Below are positions 33,163-43,114 of a DNA stretch of 64,000 bases, piece by piece; the first letter of the stretch is position 1; every line of letters starts with the position of its first letter. The DNA comes from JBBQVS01 sp038211295 (GTDB lineage Bacteria > Chloroflexota > Ktedonobacteria > Ktedonobacterales > Ktedonobacteraceae). The stretch is from positions 49,088-113,087 of the forward strand of contig JBBQVS010000004.1 of assembly GCA_038211295.1 (NCBI GenBank), given 5' to 3'. The position numbers were made by a program, and so were the translations under genes. Under the pieces are notes generated by a model that saw only the letters and a list, made by a program, of their open reading frames with translations, ran no database searches and had not been told where the DNA came from.

Positions 33163-35610
33163 ATGAAGCGTTGGTACGCATTGTGGACAAGGGGAGACAC
33201 GCACATGGTCATGACATATGATACACATTTCATGAACGAGATAGAGACGCACACACTACTGAAACTCATTCCCGATTCGTTAAGTCGCGTCAGCAACGAG
33301 GGTATTTTGCTTGGCTATAAAGATAGCAGAGGCATGACAGACGGGAGTACAGTAGTTGGGCGCAACCTGTTTGAGCTTTTCCCCCCTCAGCTAGCGAACC
33401 AGTTGCGAGCGGTACTGGAACGTGCGCGGCAGACGGGCGAGGTACAGACGTGGGAATATCAGTTACGCATTGGCGAGACGGAACATGCGCGCGACTCACG
33501 CATCATCGTGAACGGAGAAGACGAGTTTTTGTGCTTAATTCGCGATACCTCTGAGCTTAAAAAAACGGAGCAGACGCTGCATGAGAGCGAGCAACGTCTG
33601 CGTATGGTAATCTCCAATATTCCAACGGTGCTTTTCGCGCTTGATCGTGAGGGCATCTTTATTCTTTCCGATGGACGTGGCTTACAGGCACTTGGCCTAC
33701 AATCGGGGCAAGTTGTTGGCCTTTCGGTCTTCGATGTATACAGTAGCGAGCCACAGGTTCTGCCACCCATACGGAGTGCGCTGGCGGGCGAGGCCGTGAC
33801 CTTTACCAACGATATGGGGCATCTTATCTATGAAACGCAACTCACCCCCCTTTTTGATAAAGCAGGGCAACCAAACGGCGTCATTGGGCTTGCAACCGAT
33901 ATCTCCGCGCGTGTAAAAGCTGAAAACGCAGTGCTCATGCGTGAGCGTCGTTTTCGTGCACTCACCGAGAATGCGTCCGATCTCGTGCTTGTTCTTGACG
34001 CGACGGGTATCTATCGCTACGCGAGTCCCTCGCATCAGCGTATTCTTGGGTATAGCGCAGAGGAATTACTTGGTACAAGTATTTTTAACCTGTTTTCGGC
34101 GGAAGATTTAGGCATTGCCCTCACTTCGTTTACCAAATCAATCGAAACCAACGAAATGAGCCGCCGTAAATGTCGGCTTCGTCACGCCAATGGCTCGCTG
34201 ATAACCGTCGAGTATGTCGGGCAAAGCTGCTTCGATGATTCAGCAATCGAGGGCTTTGTCATCAATGCTCACGATGTGACCGAGCGTAACGCGATGGAAA
34301 AGATGTTGCGTTATCAAGCCTCGCACGATATCTTGACCGATCTGCCGAACCGCGCCACACTGTTGGAGCATCTACAGCAAGCAATAGCGGTGAGTGCGGT
34401 TGTGCAAGAGAATGCCGCGAGTCAGGTCGCTCTGCTCACAATGGACCTTGACCGCTTCAAAGAGATCAACGATACCTTTGGACATCATCATGGGGATGTG
34501 CTGTTACAGCAGTTGGGGAGTCGATTGCGCGGGATGGTAAACGAGAACGCAACCGTAGCGCGGCTCGGCGGCGACGAGTTCGCGCTGTTGTTACCGAACG
34601 CCGACGAAGGACGTGTACAACAAACCATCGCGGCGATTGCGGCGTTGCTTGAAGAGCCATTCGTTATCGAAGACCTGCCATTGCAGGTGCAGGCAAGTAT
34701 CGGCGTCGCGTGCTATCCGACGCACGGGGAGGACGCGTTGACGCTGCTGCGTCGCGCCGACGTCGCCATGTATGCCGCGAAACAGGGCCATCTGGAATAC
34801 GTCGTGTATGACGCGGCGCACGATACCTATAGTCCGCGTCGGCTCGCGCTCATGGGTGCGCTACGAAAAGCTATCAGCAACAACGAGCTGAAGTTGTACT
34901 ATCAACCTAAAGTCGAGATAGAGTCGGGCGCGGTGCATAGCGTTGAGGCACTCGTGCGCTGGCAACATCCCGAATTCGGCTTCATCCCACCCGATCAGTT
35001 TATTCCGCTCGCGGAACAGACGGGCCTGATTGTTCCGTTGACGCTTTGGGTGCTGGAGACGGCGGCCCATCAGTGTAGCGAATGGTTGCGTAGCGGTCTA
35101 GAACTCAGTATCGCGGTCAACCTCTCGATGTGGGACCTGCGCGAGTTGACGCTGCCCAATACTATTGGTGCGCTACTCGAACGCTACAAGTTGCCTGCCC
35201 GCCTGCTGCGCGTCGAATTGACGGAAAGCGTGGTGATGAACGATGTCGAGCGTACACTGGACATTCTGACGCGCCTCTCGAATCTGGGTATTCAGATATC
35301 GGTTGATGACTTCGGCACCGGCTACTCGTCGCTGGCCTATCTCAAACGTATGCCCATCACCGAACTCAAGATAGACCGCTCGTTCGTAATGCACATGGCG
35401 AACACGGAGGTTGACGCGACCATCGTCGAATCCACCGTCGCAATGGCCCACAGTCTGGGCCTGAAAGTCGTCGCGGAAGGGGTCGAGGACGCGAAGACGT
35501 GGCAGCTACTTACCAATTTCAAGTGCGATATCGCGCAAGGCTATTATATGTCGCGTCCCGTCTCCGCCCCCGACCTGCAAACATGGTTGCGAAAGGAGAA
35601 GGCGGCGTGA
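33163..35610 (+). CDS. PAS-PAS-PAS-GGDEF-EAL cyclic di-GMP signalling protein
   Basis: An 815-residue cytoplasmic protein with three PAS-type sensor domains (about residues 20-135, 140-255 and 260-380), a diguanylate cyclase domain (about 385-550) and a phosphodiesterase domain (about 560-812). The cyclase site is intact (RLGGDEFALL), and DLDRFKEINDTFGH is the second motif; I do not see an RxxD inhibitory site. The EAL site is intact: EALVRWQHPEFG, AVNLSMWDLRE, LTESVVM, DDFGTGYSSLAYLK and ELKIDRSFV. It could make or break cyclic di-GMP depending on signal. There are no membrane segments. An ATG at 33205 with GGGGAG upstream is an alternative start. Confidence 0.93.
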   Translation: MKRWYALWTRGDTHMVMTYDTHFMNEIETHTLLKLIPDSLSRVSNEGILLGYKDSRGMTDGSTVVGRNLFELFPPQLANQLRAVLERARQTGEVQTWEYQLRIGETEHARDSRIIVNGEDEFLCLIRDTSELKKTEQTLHESEQRLRMVISNIPTVLFALDREGIFILSDGRGLQALGLQSGQVVGLSVFDVYSSEPQVLPPIRSALAGEAVTFTNDMGHLIYETQLTPLFDKAGQPNGVIGLATDISARVKAENAVLMRERRFRALTENASDLVLVLDATGIYRYASPSHQRILGYSAEELLGTSIFNLFSAEDLGIALTSFTKSIETNEMSRRKCRLRHANGSLITVEYVGQSCFDDSAIEGFVINAHDVTERNAMEKMLRYQASHDILTDLPNRATLLEHLQQAIAVSAVVQENAASQVALLTMDLDRFKEINDTFGHHHGDVLLQQLGSRLRGMVNENATVARLGGDEFALLLPNADEGRVQQTIAAIAALLEEPFVIEDLPLQVQASIGVACYPTHGEDALTLLRRADVAMYAAKQGHLEYVVYDAAHDTYSPRRLALMGALRKAISNNELKLYYQPKVEIESGAVHSVEALVRWQHPEFGFIPPDQFIPLAEQTGLIVPLTLWVLETAAHQCSEWLRSGLELSIAVNLSMWDLRELTLPNTIGALLERYKLPARLLRVELTESVVMNDVERTLDILTRLSNLGIQISVDDFGTGYSSLAYLKRMPITELKIDRSFVMHMANTEVDATIVESTVAMAHSLGLKVVAEGVEDAKTWQLLTNFKCDIAQGYYMSRPVSAPDLQTWLRKEKAA

Positions 35611-35669
35611 AAATACAAGACTCTTGTACCATGTTCAGCTCTGTAGTATCATAGCTGAAAAAATGGAAC

Positions 35670-36950
35670 ATGATTATGCAAATGAAACAATTACGCACAC
35701 ATATTCTTACACTTTTGGGGCAGAAGCGCGGCCCGTCAGTGACACAGATTGTGCTACGGGCCATCGGTACGCTGTTTGGTCTTCAGATTCTCACAATCGC
35801 AGTATTGCACCTCGCCTCAAAGTTGCGACGTAAGCGGCAAGAGGTGGGCGGTTTTCCACATCCCGACCTGAACGATATTGCGGTTGGTGAGAACGTGGTG
35901 CAGCTCTACGACTACGGGCAGTATCTGTACGATGCCATGCTGAATGCGATTGAGAACGCGCAAATCAGCATTTATCTTGAGACGTTTATCTGGAAAGACG
36001 ATAAGGTTGGACAGACGTTCAAGGAGTGTCTCATCAAGAAGGCGGAGCAAGGAGTCGAAGTGTACGTGGTTTTTGATGGCTTTGGTAACATGGTTGTGCC
36101 AAAACATTTCAAGGAATTTCCCTCTTCGCTTCACACACTCAAGTATCAGGCGATTCGCCGTCCCTGGCACCTTTTCGACCCGCGCCGTTATGCCCTCGAC
36201 CATCGTAAATTGTTGATTGTCGATGGCTATACTAGCTTTATTGGTGGCTACAATATCGGGAGCCTGTACGCTGACACATGGCGCGATACGCACTTGCGTA
36301 TTCACGGCCCTGCCTCTGCCGACCTTGCCCACTCGTTCGTGGAATTCTGGAATCAGCATTGTGTGGGGTGTCCACCCATCACGCGCCACTATCTGCGCCA
36401 CTTCGACTCGCTAATCACCATCGCCGGCACGAACGCTCTCCAATTGATGTTCCCCATTCGCGATATGTATATTCGCGCGATTGACCGTGCGGAAAAGACG
36501 ATACGTCTCACGAACGCCTATTTTGTGCCGGATGGTGTGTTGCTCGACGCGCTCGTCGCCGCCGCACAACGCGGTGTCGATGTGCAGATTATCGTTCCCT
36601 GGATATCGAACCATCTCGTCGTCGATTGGCTCGCACGCGGCTACTTCACAACGTGTCTGCGGGCGGGCATTCGGGTGTTCGGGTATCGCCACATGCTGCA
36701 CGCGAAAACGTGTACAATTGACGGGCAGTGGTCAACCATCGGCACCGCGAACCTTGACCGCTTGAGTGCGGTTGGCAACTATGAAATCAACGTCGAGGTC
36801 TATAACGACACGCTCGCGCACCAGATGGAGCAGGTATTTCTCAGCGACACCACCGACGCACGCGCCCTCACACTCACCGACTGGCTCGCACGCCCCTGGT
36901 ACGCCATGCTGGGCGAGCGCATCCTCGCCCCGTTGCGCGTGCTGTTGTAG
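35670..36950 (+). CDS. Phospholipase D-family cardiolipin synthase-like protein
   Basis: A 426-residue protein with two HKD motifs: HRKLLIVDGYTSFIGGYNIG and HAKTCTIDGQWSTIGTANLD, the pattern of bacterial cardiolipin synthases and related phosphatidyltransferases. A hydrophobic stretch near residues 35-50 (GTLFGLQILTIAVLHLASKL) may anchor it to the membrane. The N-terminal part carries DLNDIAVGENVVQLYDYGQY and the first half keeps the ETFIWKDD sequence seen in the Cls family. Cardiolipin synthesis from two phosphatidylglycerols is the likely reaction, though other PLD activities are possible. It follows the GGDEF-EAL gene by about 60 bp. Confidence 0.85.
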   Translation: MIMQMKQLRTHILTLLGQKRGPSVTQIVLRAIGTLFGLQILTIAVLHLASKLRRKRQEVGGFPHPDLNDIAVGENVVQLYDYGQYLYDAMLNAIENAQISIYLETFIWKDDKVGQTFKECLIKKAEQGVEVYVVFDGFGNMVVPKHFKEFPSSLHTLKYQAIRRPWHLFDPRRYALDHRKLLIVDGYTSFIGGYNIGSLYADTWRDTHLRIHGPASADLAHSFVEFWNQHCVGCPPITRHYLRHFDSLITIAGTNALQLMFPIRDMYIRAIDRAEKTIRLTNAYFVPDGVLLDALVAAAQRGVDVQIIVPWISNHLVVDWLARGYFTTCLRAGIRVFGYRHMLHAKTCTIDGQWSTIGTANLDRLSAVGNYEINVEVYNDTLAHQMEQVFLSDTTDARALTLTDWLARPWYAMLGERILAPLRVLL

Positions 36951-36989
36951 CATGTGAACAGTGTATTCACAATTTATGAAAGTGGTATT

Positions 36990-38576
36990 TTACTTCTGTG
37001 TGTTATCAGTAATAAAGCTACGCAATAGATGCTCGTATTGTGTTTTCTGCCAAATTTCGTCTGGTATATGCTCAATGATAAACTGAGCATGTGCTGTTTT
37101 TACCAAGTTACTTAGATTAGCTAATGCTTGTAGTTGACGGTTGGCTGCATTATCTTGTATTTTACTCCAAGCTCCAAACCATGTTGCTCCAGCCGACAGT
37201 ATAGCTACCACACCATTCGTTATTAGTGCTATTGCCGTCAAGTGAAAGAAAAATGCTACCACAAAAGATATAACGCTTATCACAAGAAGAACAAGAGCAA
37301 CATTAATAATACGACTGGTTAATTCAGAGTTTTTCTTTACCTGTTGGTCAACTGTAGCGTGATATCTGTTATTCATAGCAACAATACCTGTCATGTACCG
37401 ATCTGAAAGCGTTTTTACGTTTTTTGATAATTTTTTAATCTCTTCACTACTTGTAGTGCCATCACTTAGAGCCTCTTCACTTTCATCTAGGGGTGTGAAT
37501 ATGTCTTTGACTTCGGATATGGATTTTTGCAAATCTTGTATAACCATTGCTAAAGCATCTAAACGCACCACTTGCTTTTGGTTCAACATTTCAGGGCGTT
37601 CTTCCAAGTGCTGTTCAGAAAGATGTGGCAGTTGCTCAATTCTTTCAAGAACAGCATTTTGACTTTCGACCCTCTCAAGAATAGTTGTTTGAATATGTGT
37701 AGCTACTGTATCAAGCTTTTGCTCTATTCTCTGCTGTTCTACTATTATATTTTTGAACTCGCTACTAAGTTCGTCTCTGCTCTTTTTAACCTCCTCAGCT
37801 ATTTCACTAATCTTCTGCTTTACTTGCGGCTGCTGTTGTGCATCTTTGATCTCACTACTAATCTCATCTTTACTTCTTTTAATTTCCTCTATTACGAAAT
37901 CAAACTTTTGTTCTGCACTTTGCCATTCTAACGCCATGCTTTCAACCTCTCCACTAACCCCATCCCGCCCTTTTTTAACCTCTTCCACAATTATTCCTTC
38001 TAAATCTTCCCAATGATGTTGATTAGAACCTTGAATGGAAAGCATTTGACGTAGTAACTCACTATCATTTGTAGCAATTTGGTTCTGTACAGCATTGCAG
38101 GATGCTGTGGATGTTTGTTGCTCGTGGCTGATTAAGCGTTGTACTTGTGTCTCTAAATTTGCTTGTAGAGCTTGTGTTTGCTCTTCTTTACTTCCATGAT
38201 GTATGATTATTATTTCATGAAGTAGTTCTTCTCTAAACTGCTTCATATCAGGAAAACCGCTCTCTTTGAGAAGGGTGCCTCTACCATCGGAGTAACCAGG
38301 TTCCCATACAGCACAGCTCCAACGCTCTATATAACCATACATGTCAGAACGTAAAAATACTTTAGGATAACGTCTCCCTGCGTTATCTTGCAAGCCTTCG
38401 ATGTCACTCGCATCAATAATTTCTCCTTTTCCTCCGAGTGTTAGAATCCATCCCCAATGTTCTGGAAGCATATCTTTCAAAGGTACACGTGTTGCGATAA
38501 CTACAACCTTATCTCTTCGGAGAGCGTGGATTACAGGAATGTCTTCATTAAAAGCAATATCTTTGAACAATGGCAT
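36990..38576 (-). CDS. Coiled-coil membrane protein with C-terminal two-TM domain
   Basis: A 528-residue protein I cannot name with certainty. Residues 1-110 form a compact N-terminal region (VIHALRRDKVVVIATRVPLK, then DMLPEHWGWILTLGG). Residues 120-385 are a long coiled coil with repeated Glu/Lys/Gln heptads, including SRDELSSEFK-type repeats. Two hydrophobic segments follow (about 420-475: INVALVLLVISVISFVVAFF, then IALITNGVVAILSAGATWF), then a polar helical tail. The two-TM-plus-tail layout resembles the TRADD-N-associated membrane domain found in bacterial conflict proteins. AGGAGG precedes the ATG. The gene is more A/T-rich than its neighbours, which may point to transfer. Confidence 0.6.
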   Translation of the reverse strand: MPLFKDIAFNEDIPVIHALRRDKVVVIATRVPLKDMLPEHWGWILTLGGKGEIIDASDIEGLQDNAGRRYPKVFLRSDMYGYIERWSCAVWEPGYSDGRGTLLKESGFPDMKQFREELLHEIIIIHHGSKEEQTQALQANLETQVQRLISHEQQTSTASCNAVQNQIATNDSELLRQMLSIQGSNQHHWEDLEGIIVEEVKKGRDGVSGEVESMALEWQSAEQKFDFVIEEIKRSKDEISSEIKDAQQQPQVKQKISEIAEEVKKSRDELSSEFKNIIVEQQRIEQKLDTVATHIQTTILERVESQNAVLERIEQLPHLSEQHLEERPEMLNQKQVVRLDALAMVIQDLQKSISEVKDIFTPLDESEEALSDGTTSSEEIKKLSKNVKTLSDRYMTGIVAMNNRYHATVDQQVKKNSELTSRIINVALVLLVISVISFVVAFFFHLTAIALITNGVVAILSAGATWFGAWSKIQDNAANRQLQALANLSNLVKTAHAQFIIEHIPDEIWQKTQYEHLLRSFITDNTQK

Positions 38577-38821
38577 AGTATTCCTCCTAACTTAGTGAGC
38601 AAGAGAAGTTTCTTTTTGTTTCTTCTTATATGTACGTGTATCTTTGCGTATTACCAAATTAGGTAAGAGACTTAGTTACTTGTGTAAGATGGCAGGCCAA
38701 GTATTATCCTATTCGCTCTTTATATATAACATATCTATTGTCTGAGTGGCTGCTTGCTTTCATACTTTGCAAAACCTTGAGTGCCTTTTAAAAATTTTTA
38801 GAGAAGATGAACAAATAAAAG
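38577..38821. other. A/T-rich gap between coiled-coil gene and fumC
   Basis: No gene or structured RNA was recognised. The stretch is A/T-rich, like the adjoining coiled-coil gene. Its only clear element is the terminator described next. Confidence 0.4.
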
Positions 38822-38868
38822 AGACGCTACTTTGATTTTAACCACATTGCCAAAATCAAAGTAGCGCC
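38822..38868 (-). terminator. Intrinsic terminator of fumC
   Basis: On the minus strand GGCGCTACTTTGATTTT pairs with AAAATCAAAGTAGCGTC across a 12-base loop, followed by TCTTTTATTTG. It lies about 40 bases past the fumC stop. Confidence 0.8.
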
Positions 38869-38909
38869 TTAAAAGGCTTACCTTTATTTCTCAACGCCCC
38901 TCACAATTC

Positions 38910-40337
38910 CTACCCAGCGGATGGGCCGCTGTCCAGGCCGGGCCGGGTCATGCTGGCGGGGTCGAGGATGCGGTCAAGGTCGGCTTCGGTCAATTGCGTT
39001 TTCTCGCGGGCGACCTCGCGTACCGTTTTGTCGGTCTTGTAGGCAAGTTTGGAGATGGCGGCGGCGGCATCGTAACCGATGACAGGGGCGAGCGAGGTGC
39101 AGATGGCAAGGCCGCGCTCGACCATCTCTGGCCCCTTTGTTGTCGCCTGAATACCCTGAATACACTGCTCGGTGAAGTTGCGTGCGACTGCGGCAAGCAG
39201 GTCAATTGACTGCAACAGGTTGTACGCGGCAACGGGCATCATGACGTTAATCTCGAAGTTGCCGGATTGGCCCGCGATAGTAATGGTTGTGTGGTTGCCC
39301 ATAACCTGAGCGCAGACCATACAGACCGACTCCGCGATCACCGGATTGACTTTCCCCGGCATAATCGAACTTCCTGGTTGTACGGCGGGCAGGTCAATCT
39401 CGCCAATGCCAGCGCGTGGGCCGGAGCCAAGCCAGCGTACATCATTCGCGATCTTCATCAAGCTCACCGCGAACGTGTTGAGTGCGCCACTTGTCGCGAC
39501 GATATTGTCGAGCGTGCTTTGCGCCTGAAAATGGTTGTTTGTCTCGTGAATGGTGATACCGTTCAATTCGGAGAGGCGTTGGCAGACACGGGCCGCGAAC
39601 TCTGGATGCGTGTTGACGCCCGTGCCAACGGCGGTTCCACCCAGCGCGACCTCGGCAAGCTCCCCCTGCGCGGAGCGCATCCGTGTGATGCCACGTTCAA
39701 TCTGCCCGGCGTATCCCAGAAATTCCTGCCCCAGTCGAATGGGGGTCGCGTCTTGAAGGTGTGTGCGGCCCGTTTTGATAATCGGCATGAACGCTTCCGC
39801 CTTCTCTGCCAACGCTTTTTGGAGCAGCGCGAGCGCGGGTAGCAGGTCTTGCTCGATACTCAGCAACGCGGACAGGTGTATCGCGGTAGGTATCACATCG
39901 TTCGACGATTGCCCGAAATTTACGTGGTCGTTGGGATGTACCACGCGGGAACCGAGGGAGCCGCCGAGCAGTTCGCTGGCACGATTGGCGATTACCTCGT
40001 TCGCGTTCATATTCGTCGAGGTGCCAGAACCGGTTTGAAAAATATCGAGCACAAAGGCCGCGTCCAGTTTCCCGTCGATGACTTCCTGTGACGCGCGTAC
40101 AATCGCCTCGGCGGTCCGGGCATTGACGGTTCCTAATGTCTCGTTGACGTGGGCCGCCGCCTGCTTGATCTGCCCAAGTGCGCGAATGAACGGGCGCGGG
40201 AAACGCAAGTCGCTGATAGGGAAGTTGAGTACGGCGCGTTGGGTACTCGCGCCATAGTAAGCATGTATTGGAACCTGCATCTCGCCCATAGAGTCGCGTT
40301 CGGTGCGGGTTGTTGCGCTGTCGGTCAAGTCGGTCAT
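38910..40337 (-). CDS. fumC: Fumarate hydratase class II (FumC)
   Basis: Adds water to fumarate to form L-malate in the citric acid cycle. The 475-residue length, with TGSGTSTNMNANEVIANRA, GRTHLQDATPIRLGQEF, the signature GSSIMPGKVNPV and IHETNNHFQAQSTLDN, gives the class II family. The catalytic Ser lies in GSSIMPG. The family also includes aspartase and argininosuccinate lyase, but GKVNPVIAESVCMVCAQVMG with NHTT fits fumarase best. GAGGAGAG precedes the ATG. A terminator follows; upstream lies the HD-GYP gene on the same strand, about 70 bp away. Confidence 0.95.
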   Translation of the reverse strand: MTDLTDSATTRTERDSMGEMQVPIHAYYGASTQRAVLNFPISDLRFPRPFIRALGQIKQAAAHVNETLGTVNARTAEAIVRASQEVIDGKLDAAFVLDIFQTGSGTSTNMNANEVIANRASELLGGSLGSRVVHPNDHVNFGQSSNDVIPTAIHLSALLSIEQDLLPALALLQKALAEKAEAFMPIIKTGRTHLQDATPIRLGQEFLGYAGQIERGITRMRSAQGELAEVALGGTAVGTGVNTHPEFAARVCQRLSELNGITIHETNNHFQAQSTLDNIVATSGALNTFAVSLMKIANDVRWLGSGPRAGIGEIDLPAVQPGSSIMPGKVNPVIAESVCMVCAQVMGNHTTITIAGQSGNFEINVMMPVAAYNLLQSIDLLAAVARNFTEQCIQGIQATTKGPEMVERGLAICTSLAPVIGYDAAAAISKLAYKTDKTVREVAREKTQLTEADLDRILDPASMTRPGLDSGPSAG

Positions 40338-40406
40338 ACACTCTCCTCGTTGTACTAGTTTGCATACCGCTATGTATCGAGGCCATTATATCACCTGGTA
40401 TTCCGC

Positions 40407-41081
40407 TTAAAAGTCGTCCAGGTGTGGCGGATAATGGAGCGTCTGCTTTTCGCGCAGGTCTTGCTGTGGCACCGTGAAGTTGGGCATGATGTCGAGCAGA
40501 TGCACAAAGGCATCAACGATAATCGGGTCAAAGTATGTCTCGGCATCCGCGAGAATACGCTGCCGCGCTTCGGTAGTGGAGAGCGCGTTTTTGTAAGGTC
40601 GCCATGAGGTCAGCACATCATACACATCAGCGATGGTGAGGATGCGTGAGCTAATAGGAATATCTTCGCCTTGCTTTCCTGAAGGATAGCCGCGCCCGTC
40701 CCATGCCTCGTGATGGTGCAGTACCGTCTCGACATAGAAGGGGTCAACATCGCACCCAATCAAAATGCGTGCGCCAATCACGGGGTGTCGCTCCATTTTG
40801 CGCCGCTCGTCGTCGGAGAGTGCGCCCGACTTATTCAGGATATCGTTGGCGATCCATGTTTTACCCAGATCGTGGACAAGGGCCGCCAGCGCGAGATCGC
40901 GAGCCTCACGGCGCGTCCAACCAATATAACGCGCCAGACGTTGAACATATGTAGCCACCCGACGGGAATGCTCATAGGTGACAATATCGCGCTCCTGAAT
41001 ACTTTTCGCGAGCGAGAGGATAACGTCGCGTGTCTCTCGATCATGCTTAATAGATGCTGCTTCCACCACATTCGCTCCCAC
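40407..41081 (-). CDS. HD-GYP domain protein
   Basis: A 224-residue protein consisting almost entirely of an HD-GYP domain, a subset of HD hydrolases often degrading cyclic di-GMP. Motifs: EHSRRVATYVQRLARYIG (first His), AALVHDLGKTWI (HD), HPVIGARIL, HHHEAWDGRGYPSG and ISSRILTIADVYDVLTSWRP. The HHxxxDGxGYP signature is present with all metal-binding residues. No receiver or sensor domain is attached, so it may act on its own or with a partner. The GTG at 41081 overlaps its putative ribosome site; GTG codons at 41069 and 41066 are alternatives. Confidence 0.9.
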   Translation of the reverse strand: MGANVVEAASIKHDRETRDVILSLAKSIQERDIVTYEHSRRVATYVQRLARYIGWTRREARDLALAALVHDLGKTWIANDILNKSGALSDDERRKMERHPVIGARILIGCDVDPFYVETVLHHHEAWDGRGYPSGKQGEDIPISSRILTIADVYDVLTSWRPYKNALSTTEARQRILADAETYFDPIIVDAFVHLLDIMPNFTVPQQDLREKQTLHYPPHLDDF

Positions 41082-41471
41082 CTCGCCGACACAGACAACC
41101 GGGCTAGCTGCTGCCGCGTCTCAAACAAAAGGACACACTGAAGAAGATCACAGAACTACAACTGTGGACGTAAGATTGTTACACAAATCAAAAGCGGTTT
41201 TCTACAGCGTATTTTGATAGTGTCATAATATTTTAATGTTTCGTTTTTGCATCTGTCTATGCCCGTCGCTAAATAAGGTACTTTTGTCTGTACAAACAGT
41301 GCTCTATCCATTCCTCACGGGTGCGATCTCTTATAAGAGGAGCTACCCCTTACGGTAATATAACGAAACGGGGAAAGCTTCTAACACGTACACAACATAA
41401 CGTACTTTTTTCTCTTATGGCCCGCTCGTTCTTGAAACGTGTCGTATGCCAGAAAAACGGATAGTTACTCT
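41082..41471. other. Intergenic gap, no gene seen
   Basis: About 390 bp between the divergent HD-GYP and MFS genes. A small dyad, ATCTCTTATAAGAGGAG, lies at about 41329-41345, and there are A/T-rich patches with possible promoters. I see nothing else I can support. Confidence 0.4.
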
Positions 41472-42995
41472 ATGACACAACAAAAAATTCAATCACAAAA
41501 AGACGCTACTCTGCCGCGAACATCCGCGAATGACATCACTCTCTCCTCACAGCAAAACGCGCAAGACGATGGAAAAGAGCACGCAAGCAAATGGGCGATA
41601 TTCGCGATTGTAGCGATTGGTGTTTTCATGGCGACACTTGACTCATCGATTGTCAATATCAGCTTGCCCAGCATCGCGCGTTACTTTGGTACGCCGCTCA
41701 ATGGCGCGATTGAATGGGTCATTATCTCATATCTTGTCGTAACGGCTGCTATTTTGCTTACGGCTGGTCGTCTCTCCGACATGATTGGGCGTAAAGCGAT
41801 CTGGGCGGTTGGCCTTTTCGTGTTCACGGGCGGTTCGGCCCTGTGTGGCGCGGCAACATCGCTGGGCTTTCTGGTCGCGGCACGCGCGATACAGGGGCTT
41901 GGCGGTGCGCTACTCTTCGCGGCAAGTCCCGCGATGATTACAAACGCGTTTCCCGCGCAGGAGCGTGGACGTGCGCTTGGCTTGAACGCGGTGATCGTCG
42001 CGCTGGGCGTGAGTGCTGGCCCGCCACTCGGCGGCATTATCACGGCGTACCTGTCGTGGCGATGGATTTTCTTTGTCAATGTGCCAATTGGTATCATTGG
42101 GGTACTACTGACGCTCCGTGTGCTGACGGAGAAATTTCACCGCAACCCCGGCAAGTTCGATCCGTGGGGTGCGATCCTGCTTGGTGTTGGCCTCGCGAGC
42201 CTGACCGCCGCCCTCTCTTTTGGACAGGAGTTGGGTTGGAGTTCGCCAATTTTTGTCGCGGGCATCGTTGTCGGTGTTCTCGCACTGGGCGCACTTCCCT
42301 ACGTCGAGCATCATGTCGCAAGCCCGATCATCGATACAAAACTGTTACGTAACCGCGTCTTTCTCTCGGCGAACCTCAGTCTCATTTTGAGCTTTCTGGC
42401 CCTGTTTGCTGTAAGTTTCCTGATGCCCTTCTATCTGGAACAGTTGCGTGGCTTCCCAACTGAAACGGTTGGCCTCCTGCTGACGCCGCTTCCAATCATG
42501 ATTGCCATTTTCGCGCCAATAAGTGGGTCGCTGGCGGATCGTCTTGGCAGCACACGCTGGCTGGCGTCTGGTGGGTTAGCCATAGCCTGTGTTGGACTGA
42601 TTTTATTAAGTCAGCTTGACGCGCACAGTTCGGTCTTCGATATTATCTGGCGGCTCGTTGTGACGGGCATCGGGCAGGCACTCTTCCAGTCCCCAAATAA
42701 TAGCGCGTTACTGGGGGCCGCGCCAGCGCAACAGCGTGGCAGTGCCTCTGGCTTTCTGGCGACGGGTCGCGTGATGGGCCAGAGTTTGAGTGTTGCCCTT
42801 GCTGGCGCGATCTTCGTGAGCCTCGGTGGGTCTGCTGCCGGCGTCGCGCTACAAGCACACAAAGGCTCTAGCAGTGCCTTACAGGAAACATTCGTCACAA
42901 GTTTTCATACCGCCCTGCTCGTCTGTGCGGTCATCGCGGCTATTGGAGTTTTCAGTTCACTTGTGCGCGGTGGTGGCGAAAAAAAGAAAGCGTAA
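41472..42995 (+). CDS. MFS multidrug exporter, DHA2 (EmrB/QacA) type
   Basis: A 507-residue 14-helix transporter of the major facilitator superfamily that exports drugs or other compounds by proton antiport. The N-terminal polar 40 residues precede the first helix (ATLDSSIVNISLPSIARYFG, the DHA2 motif), then WVIISYLVVTAAILL, motif A GRLSDMIGRKA and the motif C GPPLGGIITAYLSWRWIFFV. The substrate is unknown. The ATG at 41472 is preferred; a GTG at 41439 is possible. No regulator gene is next to it, although the HD-GYP gene is divergent. Confidence 0.9.
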   Translation: MTQQKIQSQKDATLPRTSANDITLSSQQNAQDDGKEHASKWAIFAIVAIGVFMATLDSSIVNISLPSIARYFGTPLNGAIEWVIISYLVVTAAILLTAGRLSDMIGRKAIWAVGLFVFTGGSALCGAATSLGFLVAARAIQGLGGALLFAASPAMITNAFPAQERGRALGLNAVIVALGVSAGPPLGGIITAYLSWRWIFFVNVPIGIIGVLLTLRVLTEKFHRNPGKFDPWGAILLGVGLASLTAALSFGQELGWSSPIFVAGIVVGVLALGALPYVEHHVASPIIDTKLLRNRVFLSANLSLILSFLALFAVSFLMPFYLEQLRGFPTETVGLLLTPLPIMIAIFAPISGSLADRLGSTRWLASGGLAIACVGLILLSQLDAHSSVFDIIWRLVVTGIGQALFQSPNNSALLGAAPAQQRGSASGFLATGRVMGQSLSVALAGAIFVSLGGSAAGVALQAHKGSSSALQETFVTSFHTALLVCAVIAAIGVFSSLVRGGGEKKKA

Positions 42996-43114
42996 CACAA
43001 GCGTAACGGTCTCTCTTCACAAGTTACTTTTGTGTTACGAACAGAGAAGCTTGCGCGTATGTACAGGGAGACCTATAATAGCTATAAAATATTCACACTA
43101 GAGGTATAGTAGCG

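Noticed and set aside
38401..38666. Reading frames opposite the start of the coiled-coil gene
   Set aside because: They run through the AGGAGG and start codon of the real gene in reverse and have no ribosome site.
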